Shown: piece after piece, positions 8,818 to 17,348 of the stretch
Layout of the letters: each line of letters begins with the position of its first letter
Numbering within the stretch: the stretch's first letter is position 1
Assembly: GCF_946479755.1 (NCBI RefSeq)
Contig: NZ_CAMLHC010000001.1
Location: 1 to 64,000, forward strand
Reading direction: 5' to 3'
From: an uncultured Chitinophaga sp.
Lineage (GTDB): Bacteria; Bacteroidota; Bacteroidia; Chitinophagales; Chitinophagaceae
Length of the DNA stretch: 64,000 nt
Position numbers and translations under genes: made by a program
The notes under the pieces: model-generated
The model's database searches: none
What the model was told of the DNA's origin: nothing
What the model saw: the letters and a program-made list of their open reading frames with translations, nothing else

Positions 8818-10251
8818 TTATAGAGAATGGGAAATCACCACGGTACTGGTGGATTTCTCCTTGCCGATAATTATTTGTAGTATATAAGTACCCTCCTTTA
8901 CACCTTGTACATTCATCATGAACTGTTGCGTGCCACTAGCCAGTTTCATTCTTTTGATTTCTTTATAATACAGATCGTAGAGGATGACCACGCCATCAGC
9001 AGACGCTGCTATGGTTTTCCGCTCCGCCGGGCCGTTATTTGTAAGGTGGATGTTAAGATAACTAGCCGCGGGATTAGGGCTGACAGTAAACGCTGGCCCG
9101 TTAACATCCAGATCGCCGGTGCGGGTCAGAGGAGAGCTCCATCCACACTGGTTCCGGTATTTTACGCTCATATACAAGGCTCCTGGCAAAGGTTGAACTC
9201 TCGGCTTGTTCATGCGAACACTGATAATGTCCTTGTTGGGTCCGGGATTGAGGATAGTGCCTCCGTTGACTGTCCAGGCAACTTCCAAGATAGGTCCGGG
9301 ATTGGTGGGAAAGTCGATGTAAAACGGATAGGTTTCGCCGGCGGCGAAATGCATGCCATTCTCTTCAAATCCTCCAATTCGACTCATAGGCAAGATGCCG
9401 GCAGTAATGCTCTGGCGTGTGGTATCACTGGTGCCGCAAATGCTGTTCGCTACCACGTTGATAACGTCAGCGTAATTTCCGCCTGTGGATGTGATTTGCA
9501 CGCTGCTTCCACTGGTGCCGGTAATGGTAACTGGTGAAGGCTGTCCATTGATCCGGATATTAGGATGGCCGGCAACCCAAGTATAGGATGTCGCGTCGGG
9601 ATATGTTGGTATGCTGAAGACGGAGGCGGTTCCATCACAAATGGGGCCTGTTCCTGTAATTGCTCCAGGTTGTGGCTTGAACCGAGATATGGCGACCCAG
9701 CTGGCCCGGGCCTTCTTGCAGGTATCATTTCTAACAAGTAATGCTACCTTTCCCTCAGCGCCATTGTTGATATTGATCGAAAACTGTTTGGCAGAAACCC
9801 GGGTGACGGGCCATCCTGCATCATTGCTGACCTCATAGACATTTGCATTAGCGACGCTGTCGAAAGTAATGGTGGTGTTACCACGAAAACTACAGGGAAA
9901 GGACCGAGTAATGGAGGCACTTTCACTAGGATTTCCCAGAGCAAGGACTGTGATTGGTTGACTGGTGTCTCTTTTTTTTTCGCCATTTGACCAGGTTATA
10001 TCGGCGATCACGCGTGGTTTCTTGCCTGCGTTTTGGTCGTTGGGAAACTTGATCCTGCAGGTCACACCTGTAGGTATAACCACACCCATGCCTTCAATTA
10101 CAGAATAACTAATGCTGCTGGGTGTCAGGACGCCGGAATTATAAGAATAGTTGTATTCCACATCGGGGCATACTCTGGTATATCCAATCACCTGGGCATG
10201 CATAGACGTCGAAGAAAAGAACACGAAGCACAAAATGAATAACGATTTCAT
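8818..10251 (-). CDS. Secreted protein with Ig-like repeats and type IX secretion sorting domain
   Basis: A 477-residue protein with a signal peptide of about 20 residues (ending Met-His-Ala-Gln). Several beta-sandwich PKD/Ig-like segments follow, recognisable by recurring Pro-Gly-Ala-Ile-Thr-Gly and Cys-Asp-Gly-Thr patterns. The last 80 or so residues form a type A T9SS C-terminal domain: Val-Ser-Pro-Asn-Pro-Ala-Ala-Ser-Tyr-Leu-Asn-Ile, then Gly-Thr-Tyr-Ile-Leu-Gln-Ile. This predicts export through the PorSS/T9SS and attachment at the cell surface or release. No enzymatic motif was seen, so an adhesive or structural role is a guess. Its gene is monocistronic. Confidence 0.82.
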   Translation of the reverse strand: MKSLFILCFVFFSSTSMHAQVIGYTRVCPDVEYNYSYNSGVLTPSSISYSVIEGMGVVIPTGVTCRIKFPNDQNAGKKPRVIADITWSNGEKKRDTSQPITVLALGNPSESASITRSFPCSFRGNTTITFDSVANANVYEVSNDAGWPVTRVSAKQFSININNGAEGKVALLVRNDTCKKARASWVAISRFKPQPGAITGTGPICDGTASVFSIPTYPDATSYTWVAGHPNIRINGQPSPVTITGTSGSSVQITSTGGNYADVINVVANSICGTSDTTRQSITAGILPMSRIGGFEENGMHFAAGETYPFYIDFPTNPGPILEVAWTVNGGTILNPGPNKDIISVRMNKPRVQPLPGALYMSVKYRNQCGWSSPLTRTGDLDVNGPAFTVSPNPAASYLNIHLTNNGPAERKTIAASADGVVILYDLYYKEIKRMKLASGTQQFMMNVQGVKEGTYILQIIIGKEKSTSTVVISHSL

Positions 10252-10552
10252 ATTGTCAACAGGGTTTTAGGTTTAAATAAATTATATGTAAGGATTGCTG
10301 TTCCGGATAGCAGAACGGTAACAGTTTGGTAACGCAATAAAAAATCAATAGAAAGGAGTAGTACGTGAAATCATAGGCGTTTTTTATGTTGATAATAGAT
10401 AAACAGATATCGGTTAATGAAAGCTGTCACAAATAGGATCGCTGTGTGGTTTGCGAACAGGTTAAACAACACCACGCTGTGCTACAAATTACGCATTACA
10501 TGCAGATCATAAAAAAAAATCGTTAACTTGATATTTTTACACGGAACAGCAT
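10252..10552. other. Intergenic stretch without a recognisable gene
   Basis: About 300 A/T-rich bases lie between the T9SS protein and the terminator of the next minus-strand gene. They should hold the promoter of the T9SS gene. I saw no exact TAnnTTTG element, no RNA gene and no credible short ORF. Confidence 0.5.
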
Positions 10553-10584
10553 AAAAAAGACGTCTCACTGCTGTATGAGACGTC
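10553..10584 (-). terminator. Rho-independent terminator (minus strand)
   Basis: A 9-bp perfect stem (10559-10567 with 10576-10584) is followed on the minus strand by a T-run (A-run at 10553-10558 on plus). It ends the FAD-oxidoreductase gene. Confidence 0.75.
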
Positions 10585-10621
10585 CTGTTACACAAATAGC
10601 CTGCTCTTATCCGAAAAGCAC

Positions 10622-12058
10622 CTACCGGGGAATAAACAGCGCGTCTTCATAATCCGGGATGTCAGGACAGATATCATCCTGCCATTGAGCAACATCCGTT
10701 GCTTCCCCTGCCTGTATCAGCGCCTCCAGCGGACCCGCCAGCCCGGCCTCCTGCAGCATCTCAAACATAGGGCGGTTAATAAGTTCGCGGGGAGACAGAA
10801 AAGAGGTCTTCACCAGCCAGACCAACCCGAACAATGCCGGCTGGTGCAGTTGGACTGCGAACTGCATCGCCTGTTCCATAAAAGCATGGGAGAATGCCAG
10901 CCCTTTCTGTGGGATGGCGTATTTGTGCTGTACTGCAGGCTGACCATAATCCGCTACGGCGTTCATCCACCACGCCGGTTCCACTATGCGGGCGGCTGCT
11001 TGCAGAAAATCTTTCCCGAAAGAAACATCTAATGCGGAGCGCTGTTGCAGCATCGTTTGCAGTAGTTCCGCCTGCATGGCCGCGATGGTCATCCCGGTGC
11101 CGTGGATGGGGTCGAACGTACAGAAAGCGTCGCCGATGGCCAGCAGTCCGCCGGGCCACGATGCCATCTGTTCGTAATGCCGGAGGGTGACGTCTTTGAT
11201 CCTGTATCCGCGCGGCGCTTCCAGCGGCGTTACCTGTTGCAGGACTTCCTGCAGAGCGGGAATGTTCAGCAATTGTAACACCTGTTCAAAGCCGTCGCTG
11301 TCTGTAGGCGGATATTGCCCACCGATGTTGCCCAGGATGATTTCGAGTACGTTGTTTTCCATGAACGATACCACACAGGTGGGCACTTCCGCCCGCTCCG
11401 GGTTTTCGATATGTAACAGGCTCCAGGGGACAGCGTACGAAGCGGGGAGCGTATAATGCCGCGTGCTGTAACCCAGGAGGGTGGTCAGTATTTCCGGTTC
11501 GGGAATCGTATATCCCAGCCTGTTAAGCCATTCACCCAGATGTGAATAGAAGCCGGTCGCCACCACCACCATATCGGCATGTAGTTGTATGGTTTCATTC
11601 CCGCGGGTGGCGGTCACGCCATAAACGTTGTTGTGGACCTTATCGATCAGGAGGTCGTTGACCGTTGTTGCGGGAAGTAATTGTATCGTTTCTTTTTTTA
11701 GTACCCGCGACCGGATATGCCATTCGAGGAAAGGCCGGCTGCAGGCGGCTTCGTTGGCGGGCTGGGGGATGTGCAGGTCGCCGAAAGGATAGGAGAACCA
11801 GATTTCTTTTCCGAGGCTGGAGGCGGCGCCGTTTTGCAGCAGTTCGTCGTTTAAGCCGGGAAACAGCTGTTCCAGTATCATTCGTCCCCGGGGCGTAAGA
11901 TGATGAGGATGATATGCCTGTGGCGTACCTGGCCGTGTTAACGGTCCGGCCGGTAGTACGTCTCTTTCAATGATCAATATCTCCGGACAGTAGTCCGCCA
12001 GCACATGGGCTGCCATTAATCCGGCTATTCCACCTCCGATGATGATGGCTTTTTTCAT
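10622..12058 (-). CDS. FAD-dependent oxidoreductase, aromatic hydroxylase/monooxygenase-like
   Basis: A 478-residue flavoprotein. The N-terminus carries the Rossmann dinucleotide fold with Gly-Gly-Gly-Ile-Ala-Gly at residues 8-13 and an acidic end to the second strand (Ile-Glu-Arg-Asp). The second FAD motif is Gly-Asp-Ala-Phe-Cys-Thr-Phe-Asp-Pro-Ile-His-Gly-Thr-Gly-Met, the Gly-Asp/Pro pattern of the p-hydroxybenzoate hydroxylase and geranylgeranyl-reductase-like group. It could be a monooxygenase or halogenase-like enzyme acting on a small aromatic or polyene. No Trp-x-Trp-x-Ile-Pro halogenase motif was seen. It has its own terminator and no pathway partner next to it, so the substrate is unknown. 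Confidence 0.8.
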   Translation of the reverse strand: MKKAIIIGGGIAGLMAAHVLADYCPEILIIERDVLPAGPLTRPGTPQAYHPHHLTPRGRMILEQLFPGLNDELLQNGAASSLGKEIWFSYPFGDLHIPQPANEAACSRPFLEWHIRSRVLKKETIQLLPATTVNDLLIDKVHNNVYGVTATRGNETIQLHADMVVVATGFYSHLGEWLNRLGYTIPEPEILTTLLGYSTRHYTLPASYAVPWSLLHIENPERAEVPTCVVSFMENNVLEIILGNIGGQYPPTDSDGFEQVLQLLNIPALQEVLQQVTPLEAPRGYRIKDVTLRHYEQMASWPGGLLAIGDAFCTFDPIHGTGMTIAAMQAELLQTMLQQRSALDVSFGKDFLQAAARIVEPAWWMNAVADYGQPAVQHKYAIPQKGLAFSHAFMEQAMQFAVQLHQPALFGLVWLVKTSFLSPRELINRPMFEMLQEAGLAGPLEALIQAGEATDVAQWQDDICPDIPDYEDALFIPR

Positions 12059-12143
12059 AGCGTCTTTTTAGGACGAAGCTCATCTTTCCCGCGCCTTGCG
12101 TGTGGCATTGCCGGGATTAACTTTTATACCTGCGGGATTTTCA

Positions 12144-12857
12144 TTATCGGGCGCTTTGCTGTTGCACCGCCATTAACATGCGTGCAAAGTGCGGGTTCAT
12201 ATCGGTGATCCTGCCGCTGTTGACGGAGATACCCATAGAGCCTGCGGGCGGTACAGCGCCGCCAAGGCCTGCGCCTGATACGGAAAAATACAGTGCTGCT
12301 TTGTTTTCTTCTCCCCTGATATTCCGCCACGCGCCCATAGCGCCGCCTTTACTGAGTTTTAGTTCGGAGCCTGCCGGTACTTCATAGCGCAGGGTGCCGT
12401 TGGCGGGGATATCTTTCTGCTCCGCATTTACTTTTACGGACATCGCTTTGCCTTTATTGCCAAACAGGTATACCACGTTTTTTTCTTCACGGGCGGTATT
12501 CCGCTGAAGCGCTTCTTCTGTTGCCAGGTAAAGATCTACGACCAGCTCCGGCCGCGTGCTGTCGCTGTCGGTGAAAGAACGGAAGATAAAAACATTGGAG
12601 CCCATCCTGTTGGACCGGTTGCCCGCATGTATCCACAGTTCCCATAAGGAATTGCCGCCCATGGCGGAACCCTTGGAAGAGAGCGTGGCCACGTATTCCA
12701 GCCCTGCGCTGTCGGCGGGATTGTTCCAGAAAATGAAACTGCGTTGTTTCCCTTTGCGTTCAAACGTGTCTGACCGGCTGAGGATATCTATGTTCTGGCT
12801 GAATGCTCCGCTGCAGATAAGCAGCAGGAAAGAGAATATCAGGTAAGGGACTTTCAT
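12144..12857 (-). CDS. Secreted protein of unknown function
   Basis: A 237-residue protein with a clear signal peptide (hydrophobic stretch ending Ser-Gly-Ala-Phe-Ser-Gln). I do not recognise the family. The mature part looks beta-rich with alternating Val/Lys strands and several Gly-rich turns, and it ends in a short amphipathic helix (Phe-Ala-Arg-Met-Leu-Met-Ala-Val-Gln-Gln-Gln). It has no lipobox and no T9SS tail, so it should be periplasmic. It is divergent from the unknown 448-residue gene, with 54 bases between the two starts. Confidence 0.6.
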   Translation of the reverse strand: MKVPYLIFSFLLLICSGAFSQNIDILSRSDTFERKGKQRSFIFWNNPADSAGLEYVATLSSKGSAMGGNSLWELWIHAGNRSNRMGSNVFIFRSFTDSDSTRPELVVDLYLATEEALQRNTAREEKNVVYLFGNKGKAMSVKVNAEQKDIPANGTLRYEVPAGSELKLSKGGAMGAWRNIRGEENKAALYFSVSGAGLGGAVPPAGSMGISVNSGRITDMNPHFARMLMAVQQQSAR

Positions 12858-12900
12858 CGTCGGGATTTTGTTAAAAATAAGGAAAAAGGAGAGAAGTTAG

Positions 12901-12908
12901 TAGCTTTG
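12901..12908 (+). promoter_or_regulatory. Candidate -7 element (TAGCTTTG) close to a start codon
   Basis: It matches TAnnTTTG but ends only 3 bases before the ATG at 12912. If used, it would give a leaderless or nearly leaderless mRNA, so it may equally be chance. Confidence 0.3.
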
Positions 12909-12911
12909 GGA

Positions 12912-14258
12912 ATGACCCATTCGAATCCTGAAACACTATACGAAAGTTTGTTCCTCCGGAAAAGACCGGAGGACATCGCCGTGCTGATAAAAGACCAGCT
13001 GCAGGGCGATCTCGGGGAACAGGAAATGCTGCTGCTGGACAAAGCCGCTTCGGGTGCGTTGCGCCACCAGGTGGGGCAATACACTTCCATGCTGGAAAAG
13101 TTTGCGGAGGTATCTGGCGCGCAGGTGCAGGTGAGAAGGGCCATCCAGCTGTTTAAGACAGATGACGACGTCACCGGCGCCGCGTTCGACGACCCCTTGG
13201 TGGTGGAAGCTTTCCTCGTAAAGGTCAGTGCCATCCTGCATAAAAATCCGGGGTATAATAGCTATCAGGCAGACCGGTTGAACCGCGAAGAACGGATGGC
13301 GGTAGGGCTGGACATTTCCCGGCGGCAGTATAATAAACTGTTCCGTTGCCTGCGGCACCTGGAAAAGAAACTGCATACCATGCTCCGTGAACACAAGAAA
13401 AACCTGTTCCTGCGGGTGGGTAAACATGCGTTTGCGGAAGATATCTCCCGGGAGGATTTTATGCAGGATGTTAACAGCGCCTGTTTTATCGCTTACTATA
13501 CCGCGCGTTGCAATCTGCGTAGTGAGTTTACAGTCGAAGGGCAGCAGCGGGCTTATGATGATATCGCGGATATGCTGCTGAAACGTTGCCTGGCGGAACG
13601 TGAAAAGGCCAACTGTTGGGCAATGGCGCAGGTATATCCTTTCCCGGAGGTGCTGAAGCAGCTGTCGCCGGAGCAGCAGGGGCTGTTACTGGGCAAATGG
13701 ACCACCCTGTTACAGGAGGTGGCTGTTTTCCTGGAGGAGCTCTGGCAAGCGAATGATATGAACCGGCAGACGATGGTAGTGCGAAAGGGGAATGACTCCT
13801 CTACGTGGAATCATACCGCAGGCGCCTGGAACAAAGCCCGTGACGGTTGGATAAGCCTGCTCTATGCGCTCGGCATGGAGTTCCTGCTGGACGAGATGTG
13901 TTTCGGAAAAGCGATGCGGCTGATAGCCGGTGATGTGGCGGCCTGGCACCGGAGCGTGGGTAATACCGGCGATCCCAATCTGATAGTGTGGAACCAGTTG
14001 CCTTTACCGTGGGAAGTGCTTTCGGGTAAAGCTACGTGTAGCCGCGACCGTGTGGCAGCAGCCTGCAGGGAAGCTAAGCTGGACCCTGAACGTAGCGGCT
14101 GGCTGGCCCCAAGAACACATCAGCCGGTACCTTTCCGGCCAACGCCGGAACTGGTGCATGGCGTTACCGTTTCAAATCCCTATCTTGCCAGAATATTAAA
14201 GCAACACAAATACTTTTCAGGGAAAGATGTTTCACCGTTGTACCCTGAACAGAATTAA
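12912..14258 (+). CDS. Unknown 448-residue protein linked to a tRNA-like gene
   Basis: The start is set at the ATG at 12912 rather than a TTG two codons earlier. I do not recognise the family. The protein is soluble, largely helical and rich in Leu, Arg and Glu, with no signal peptide, membrane segment, Walker motif or zinc site. Notable parts are a basic helical region around residues 135-165 (many Arg/Lys and paired Leu) and a C-terminal segment rich in Trp and Pro. The basic helices could bind nucleic acid, which is inference only. The TAA stop overlaps the first two bases of a tRNA-like sequence, so the protein and that RNA are almost certainly on one transcript and may act together. Confidence 0.7.
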   Translation: MTHSNPETLYESLFLRKRPEDIAVLIKDQLQGDLGEQEMLLLDKAASGALRHQVGQYTSMLEKFAEVSGAQVQVRRAIQLFKTDDDVTGAAFDDPLVVEAFLVKVSAILHKNPGYNSYQADRLNREERMAVGLDISRRQYNKLFRCLRHLEKKLHTMLREHKKNLFLRVGKHAFAEDISREDFMQDVNSACFIAYYTARCNLRSEFTVEGQQRAYDDIADMLLKRCLAEREKANCWAMAQVYPFPEVLKQLSPEQQGLLLGKWTTLLQEVAVFLEELWQANDMNRQTMVVRKGNDSSTWNHTAGAWNKARDGWISLLYALGMEFLLDEMCFGKAMRLIAGDVAAWHRSVGNTGDPNLIVWNQLPLPWEVLSGKATCSRDRVAAACREAKLDPERSGWLAPRTHQPVPFRPTPELVHGVTVSNPYLARILKQHKYFSGKDVSPLYPEQN

Positions 14259-14330
14259 CGGAGTAGTTCAGTTGGCAGAACTTCCGGCACGTTATCCGGA
14301 TAGACGCAGGTTCGAGCCCTGCCTCCGTTT
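14257..14330 (+). tRNA. tRNA-like gene with an abnormal anticodon loop
   Basis: A complete cloverleaf can be drawn by hand. The acceptor stem is 7 bp perfect (14257-14263 with 14323-14329). The D-stem has 4 bp (14266-14269 with 14278-14281) with the usual AGTTGG loop. The anticodon stem has 5 bp (14283-14287 with 14296-14300). The T-arm has a 5-bp stem and a TTCGAGC loop (14306-14322). The anticodon loop is 8 bases (CACGTTAT) instead of 7 and has no T before any central triplet, so no standard anticodon can be read; GTT (Asn) is the nearest. CCA is not encoded. It overlaps the preceding stop codon by two bases. It could be a specialised tRNA-like RNA, a frameshifting tRNA or a decaying tRNA-Asn; the intact stems argue against simple decay. 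Confidence 0.72.
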
Positions 14331-14342
14331 CTACATCCCGCT

Positions 14343-14984
14343 ATGAAATACCTGTATCCGCTTGCAGTGCTGTGCTGGCTTACGACCTGTCATACCGGCA
14401 AAACAGATAATCGCTTTCCGCCACATTCGAGGAGGGTAGCCGTACAATTGGCCGATAGTTTAGGGCTCGTTACTATGACTGTCCCCGAACGGTATGATAC
14501 CGGCTTCTTGTGGATACACAAATCTGATTGCGGGATACGCTGCGATGAATGGAAATACCGCTATCAGCCTGCTGCATTGCGTATAGTACAGGAGTCAGGT
14601 TTTTTATATATTGACCGATCTGACGCTATTGATAGATTTACTATCCGGCATTCCCGCAAAATGGACTACCATGAAAACGACACCACTTATTATCACAGAT
14701 GGCTCGCGATTCAGAGAGAAGAGGCCCGAAAGGATGGAACTACCGGCTTGATACGGCTGGATACTTTCCTGTTGATTGGTGACAGATATCTTTCCATTGT
14801 TGCCTTTGATCTTTCTGATTCCCTTCAGCGAAAAAAAGTGACAGCTTCCACGATCATTAATAATGGCCCCGTTGAATTTAGTTATGAGCTGTTGTCTGCA
14901 AAAAGAGATAGCATCACCGACCATTTCATCCCCGAAGCAGTCTCATTTCTGAAAACCATCCGTATTCACGGAGAGCGTAAATAA
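14343..14984 (+). CDS. Putative lipoprotein of unknown function
   Basis: A 213-residue protein with a short signal and a lipobox-like Leu-Thr-Thr-Cys ending at Cys16. The family is not recognised. The mature protein mixes beta strands with charged loops and has a Cys pair near residue 60 (Cys-Gly-Ile-Arg-Cys), which could form a disulfide in the periplasm. It starts 12 bases after the tRNA-like gene and may be read on the same transcript. Confidence 0.55.
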   Translation: MKYLYPLAVLCWLTTCHTGKTDNRFPPHSRRVAVQLADSLGLVTMTVPERYDTGFLWIHKSDCGIRCDEWKYRYQPAALRIVQESGFLYIDRSDAIDRFTIRHSRKMDYHENDTTYYHRWLAIQREEARKDGTTGLIRLDTFLLIGDRYLSIVAFDLSDSLQRKKVTASTIINNGPVEFSYELLSAKRDSITDHFIPEAVSFLKTIRIHGERK

Positions 14985-15138
14985 AAACCGTCCCGTGAGA
15001 GACGGCCGTGAGATTATCCGGATCGTAAAACTGTGCGAGGTGTTGGTCTTGATTAGCAGGTCCGTCACCAAATAATAGTAGAAAGCCGTAATTTAGTGCG
15101 CTGGTAAGATAACGATTGTTCATCCTAAATAAACGTAT

Positions 15139-15459
15139 ATGGCTTACAGTGAGCAACTGGCCACAAAGCTCCGGAAGGCGCTGGAACAGGTAACTGCCGT
15201 AGAGGAGAAAAAGATGTTCGGGGGACTGGCATTCATGGTCAACGGTAAGATGTGCCTCACAGCAGGGGCGGACCGGATCATGTGCCGCATCGACCCGGCG
15301 CTGCATGAGGCGTCTGTTGCCAGAAAAGGCTGCTCCACCGTTATCATGGGAGGCAGGGAGTACAAAGGATATGTACATGTGGCGGCAGACAGCCTGCGCA
15401 CCAGGGCCGACTGGGACCATTGGGTGACGCTGGCGCTGAATTTTAACAAGACACTGTAA
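15139..15459 (+). CDS. TfoX N-terminal domain protein
   Basis: A 106-residue protein covering just the TfoX_N domain. The family signature is seen early as Lys-Lys-Met-Phe-Gly-Gly-Leu-Ala-Phe-Met-Val-Asn-Gly-Lys-Met-Cys, with a later Tyr-Lys-Gly-Tyr-Val and Trp-Val-Thr-Leu-Ala. TfoX/Sxy proteins regulate competence in gammaproteobacteria. Stand-alone N-terminal domains like this are widespread and of unknown role, so a competence function should not be assumed. The next gene (DUF72) starts 14 bases downstream and is probably co-transcribed. Confidence 0.85.
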   Translation: MAYSEQLATKLRKALEQVTAVEEKKMFGGLAFMVNGKMCLTAGADRIMCRIDPALHEASVARKGCSTVIMGGREYKGYVHVAADSLRTRADWDHWVTLALNFNKTL

Positions 15460-15473
15460 AAAGAGAGAAGAGC

Positions 15474-16349
15474 ATGGATTTTGGTGCAAACTGGCAGATG
15501 TATGACCGACTGGACCTGAGCCTGCCGGCTGATGCCTGGCCTGCGGCGATGGTATTGAACGGCGCCGCCGGTGACCCTGTACTGAGGATCGGTACCTCCG
15601 GCTGGAGCCGCAAGGAGTACGCCGGGACCTTGTACACCAAAGGTATCAAAGACCCGCTGGCCGAATACAGCCGGCTGTTCAACTGTGTGGAACTAAATGC
15701 CACACACTATAAAATCTATAGTCCTGACGATATTCGCAAATGGACGGACAAAACCAGGGGACGGGATTTCCGTTTTTGCCCAAAGGTGCCACAGTCTATC
15801 AGTCACCATAGCTCTTTACTGAACGCCGGCACTGAAACGGCGGCCTTCCTGGAGGGCATAAGGGCCTTTGAGACGCAACTGGGTCCGGTATTCCTGCAAC
15901 TCAGCGAACATTTTTCACCGGTGCGTAAGCTCAATCTCTATAAATACCTGGAACAGCTGCCGCAGGATATCCGCTTTTTTGTGGAGGTGCGGCATCCTGA
16001 TTGGTTTGAAAACGCGGCGGAACGGGAGGAGTTCTTCCGTACACTGCATCAGCTGGGCGTTGGTGTGGTGATGACCGACACGCCGGGCAGACGGGATTGC
16101 CTGCACATGACACATACCATCCCGCACCTGTTTCTCCGGTTCGTGACCAAAGGCGGGCATCCGCTGGACTTCACCCGGCTGCAGGCATGGAAGGAACGGC
16201 TGGATAGATGGAAAGGGCAGGGCCTTCAGGACCTGTATTTCTTTTTGCATGTACACGACGGGAAATATGAAGCGGATTTCTACCAGGAGGTACGGACGGT
16301 ATTCGGACTGGAAGCACAGTCACGGCAAACACAGATGGCCCTTTTTTAA
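15474..16349 (+). CDS. DUF72 (YecE-like) family protein
   Basis: A 291-residue TIM-barrel-like protein. Typical DUF72 landmarks are Ile-Gly-Thr-Ser-Gly-Trp near residue 42, Phe-Asn-Cys-Val-Glu-Leu-Asn-Ala-Thr-His-Tyr, Phe-Cys-Pro-Lys-Val-Pro, Leu-Gly-Pro-Val-Phe-Leu-Gln-Leu, a Val-Glu-Val-Arg-His-Pro-Asp-Trp strand, and Phe-Leu-His-Val-His-Asp-Gly-Lys. The N-terminus has about 35 extra residues before the domain. The biochemical activity of the family is unsettled. It is coupled to the TfoX-like gene 14 bases upstream. Confidence 0.88.
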   Translation: MDFGANWQMYDRLDLSLPADAWPAAMVLNGAAGDPVLRIGTSGWSRKEYAGTLYTKGIKDPLAEYSRLFNCVELNATHYKIYSPDDIRKWTDKTRGRDFRFCPKVPQSISHHSSLLNAGTETAAFLEGIRAFETQLGPVFLQLSEHFSPVRKLNLYKYLEQLPQDIRFFVEVRHPDWFENAAEREEFFRTLHQLGVGVVMTDTPGRRDCLHMTHTIPHLFLRFVTKGGHPLDFTRLQAWKERLDRWKGQGLQDLYFFLHVHDGKYEADFYQEVRTVFGLEAQSRQTQMALF

Positions 16350-16439
16350 GCAGCCGCGGCAGGATGGACTATAACGTACGGATAACATTTCCCCTGCTTA
16401 AAAAGTGCGAAATTACAGCATAACCAAACCCCAAATGTT

Positions 16440-16733
16440 ATGCGTACCCTACTCAAAGTTCAGATGGAGGTAACAGCATCCAATGCCGCCATCAAGAATG
16501 CCAGGCTCCCCGAAATCATCAAAGCCACCGTAGACAAACTACACCCCGAAGCGTGCTTTTTCCTGGCGTCGGAAGGCTGCCGCACCGGTATGTTTGTGTT
16601 TGACCTGAAAGATCCTTCAGAAATCCCGGGCATCGCCGAACCGTTTTTTATGGAGCTGAACGCCAAACTAGAGTTTCAGCCGGTGATGAACCTGGAAGAC
16701 CTGAAAAAAGGATTGGCGGCCATCGGGCAATAA
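16440..16733 (+). CDS. Small conserved-looking protein of unknown function
   Basis: A 97-residue protein with the strand-helix-strand-strand-helix order of a ferredoxin-like dimeric alpha/beta barrel. It begins Leu-Leu-Lys-Val-Gln-Met-Glu-Val, continues with a helix, then Ala-Cys-Phe-Phe and Gly-Met-Phe-Val-Phe-Asp-Leu strands, and ends in a helix (Asp-Leu-Lys-Lys-Gly-Leu). The fold is inferred from pattern only, and no function is assigned. A perfect 11-bp terminator lies 38 bases after the stop. Confidence 0.6.
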   Translation: MRTLLKVQMEVTASNAAIKNARLPEIIKATVDKLHPEACFFLASEGCRTGMFVFDLKDPSEIPGIAEPFFMELNAKLEFQPVMNLEDLKKGLAAIGQ

Positions 16734-16771
16734 GTGAATACCCTTCTCCGGTAAAAGTCGTAAAAGAAGAT

Positions 16772-16807
16772 AGCCAGTGTGATCTGTTTCACACTGGCTG
16801 TTTTTTT
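16772..16807 (+). terminator. Rho-independent terminator
   Basis: A perfect 11-bp stem (16772-16782 with 16789-16799) with a 6-base loop is followed by a T-run at 16801-16807. The T-run reaches into the last codon of the convergent DUF4870 gene. Confidence 0.88.
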
Positions 16808-17138
16808 AAGACAGGAAACTGAACTTCTCTTCAAAAAATTTCCCGATACCGGGAACGGGGCTGGTCGATTCGTTGGAAGCAGCGATAATACCGAAAATCA
16901 TCAGGATCAATGGAAGAAGGCCGGCTATAGAAAGTATTCTGGCCAGGGAGGGGATGACCATGCCGATGATGGTCAGGGCTACGGACAACACAACGGAGAA
17001 AATAATAATACCTAATGCCTGCTCAAGATGATATTTCACCAGCGGACTTTTCCCGTCGCCGTTTTTATACTGAAAGTAGGCAATCAGCCACCCTATCAGG
17101 GTGATGTAGCTGATGATGGCAAGCGTCTTTTTTGTCAT
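16806..17138 (-). CDS. DUF4870 (Tic20-like) small membrane protein
   Basis: A 110-residue membrane protein started at the ATG at 17138; earlier in-frame codons would add a non-hydrophobic, Arg-rich leader. About three membrane segments are seen: Ile-Ile-Ser-Tyr-Ile-Thr-Leu-Ile-Gly-Trp-Leu-Ile near the start, then Gly-Ile-Ile-Ile-Phe-Ser-Val-Val, then a Leu/Ile-rich stretch. The Tyr-His-Leu-Glu-Gln-Ala-Leu-Gly motif before the second segment is the mark of DUF4870. The function is unknown; the family is distantly Tic20-like. Confidence 0.8.
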   Translation of the reverse strand: MTKKTLAIISYITLIGWLIAYFQYKNGDGKSPLVKYHLEQALGIIIFSVVLSVALTIIGMVIPSLARILSIAGLLPLILMIFGIIAASNESTSPVPGIGKFFEEKFSFLS

Positions 17139-17159
17139 AATGCTTCGGTTTTTAGTACA

Positions 17160-17203
17160 GGGCAAAAGTAGGACACGGCCCGGCCGGGTACCTAATTTTG
17201 CCC
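17160..17203. promoter_or_regulatory. Inverted repeat carrying two divergent -7 elements
   Basis: A 13-bp inverted repeat with one mismatch (17160-17172 and 17191-17203) is separated by 18 GC-rich bases that include CCCGGCCGGG. Each arm holds a TAnnTTTG element: TACTTTTG on minus (17170-17163), 25 bases before the DUF4870 ATG, and TAATTTTG on plus (17193-17200), facing the TPR/HTH gene. This would be a symmetric divergent promoter or operator. Confidence 0.45.
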
Positions 17204-17348
17204 TACTACACAGCAACTACGGGTAGCGGAGATGGCTGTCTACAAAGCGTCTACAAAATTTATTGTGCATTGATTTTAAATAATTTATAGAGACATTTGT
17301 GTTTTAATGTATTGTAGACCATTTCCGGAGAACCGTTATTTTTGCAAC

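Noticed and set aside
14988..15005. A hairpin after the lipoprotein gene as terminator
   Set aside because: The stem is only 5 bp and no T-run follows.
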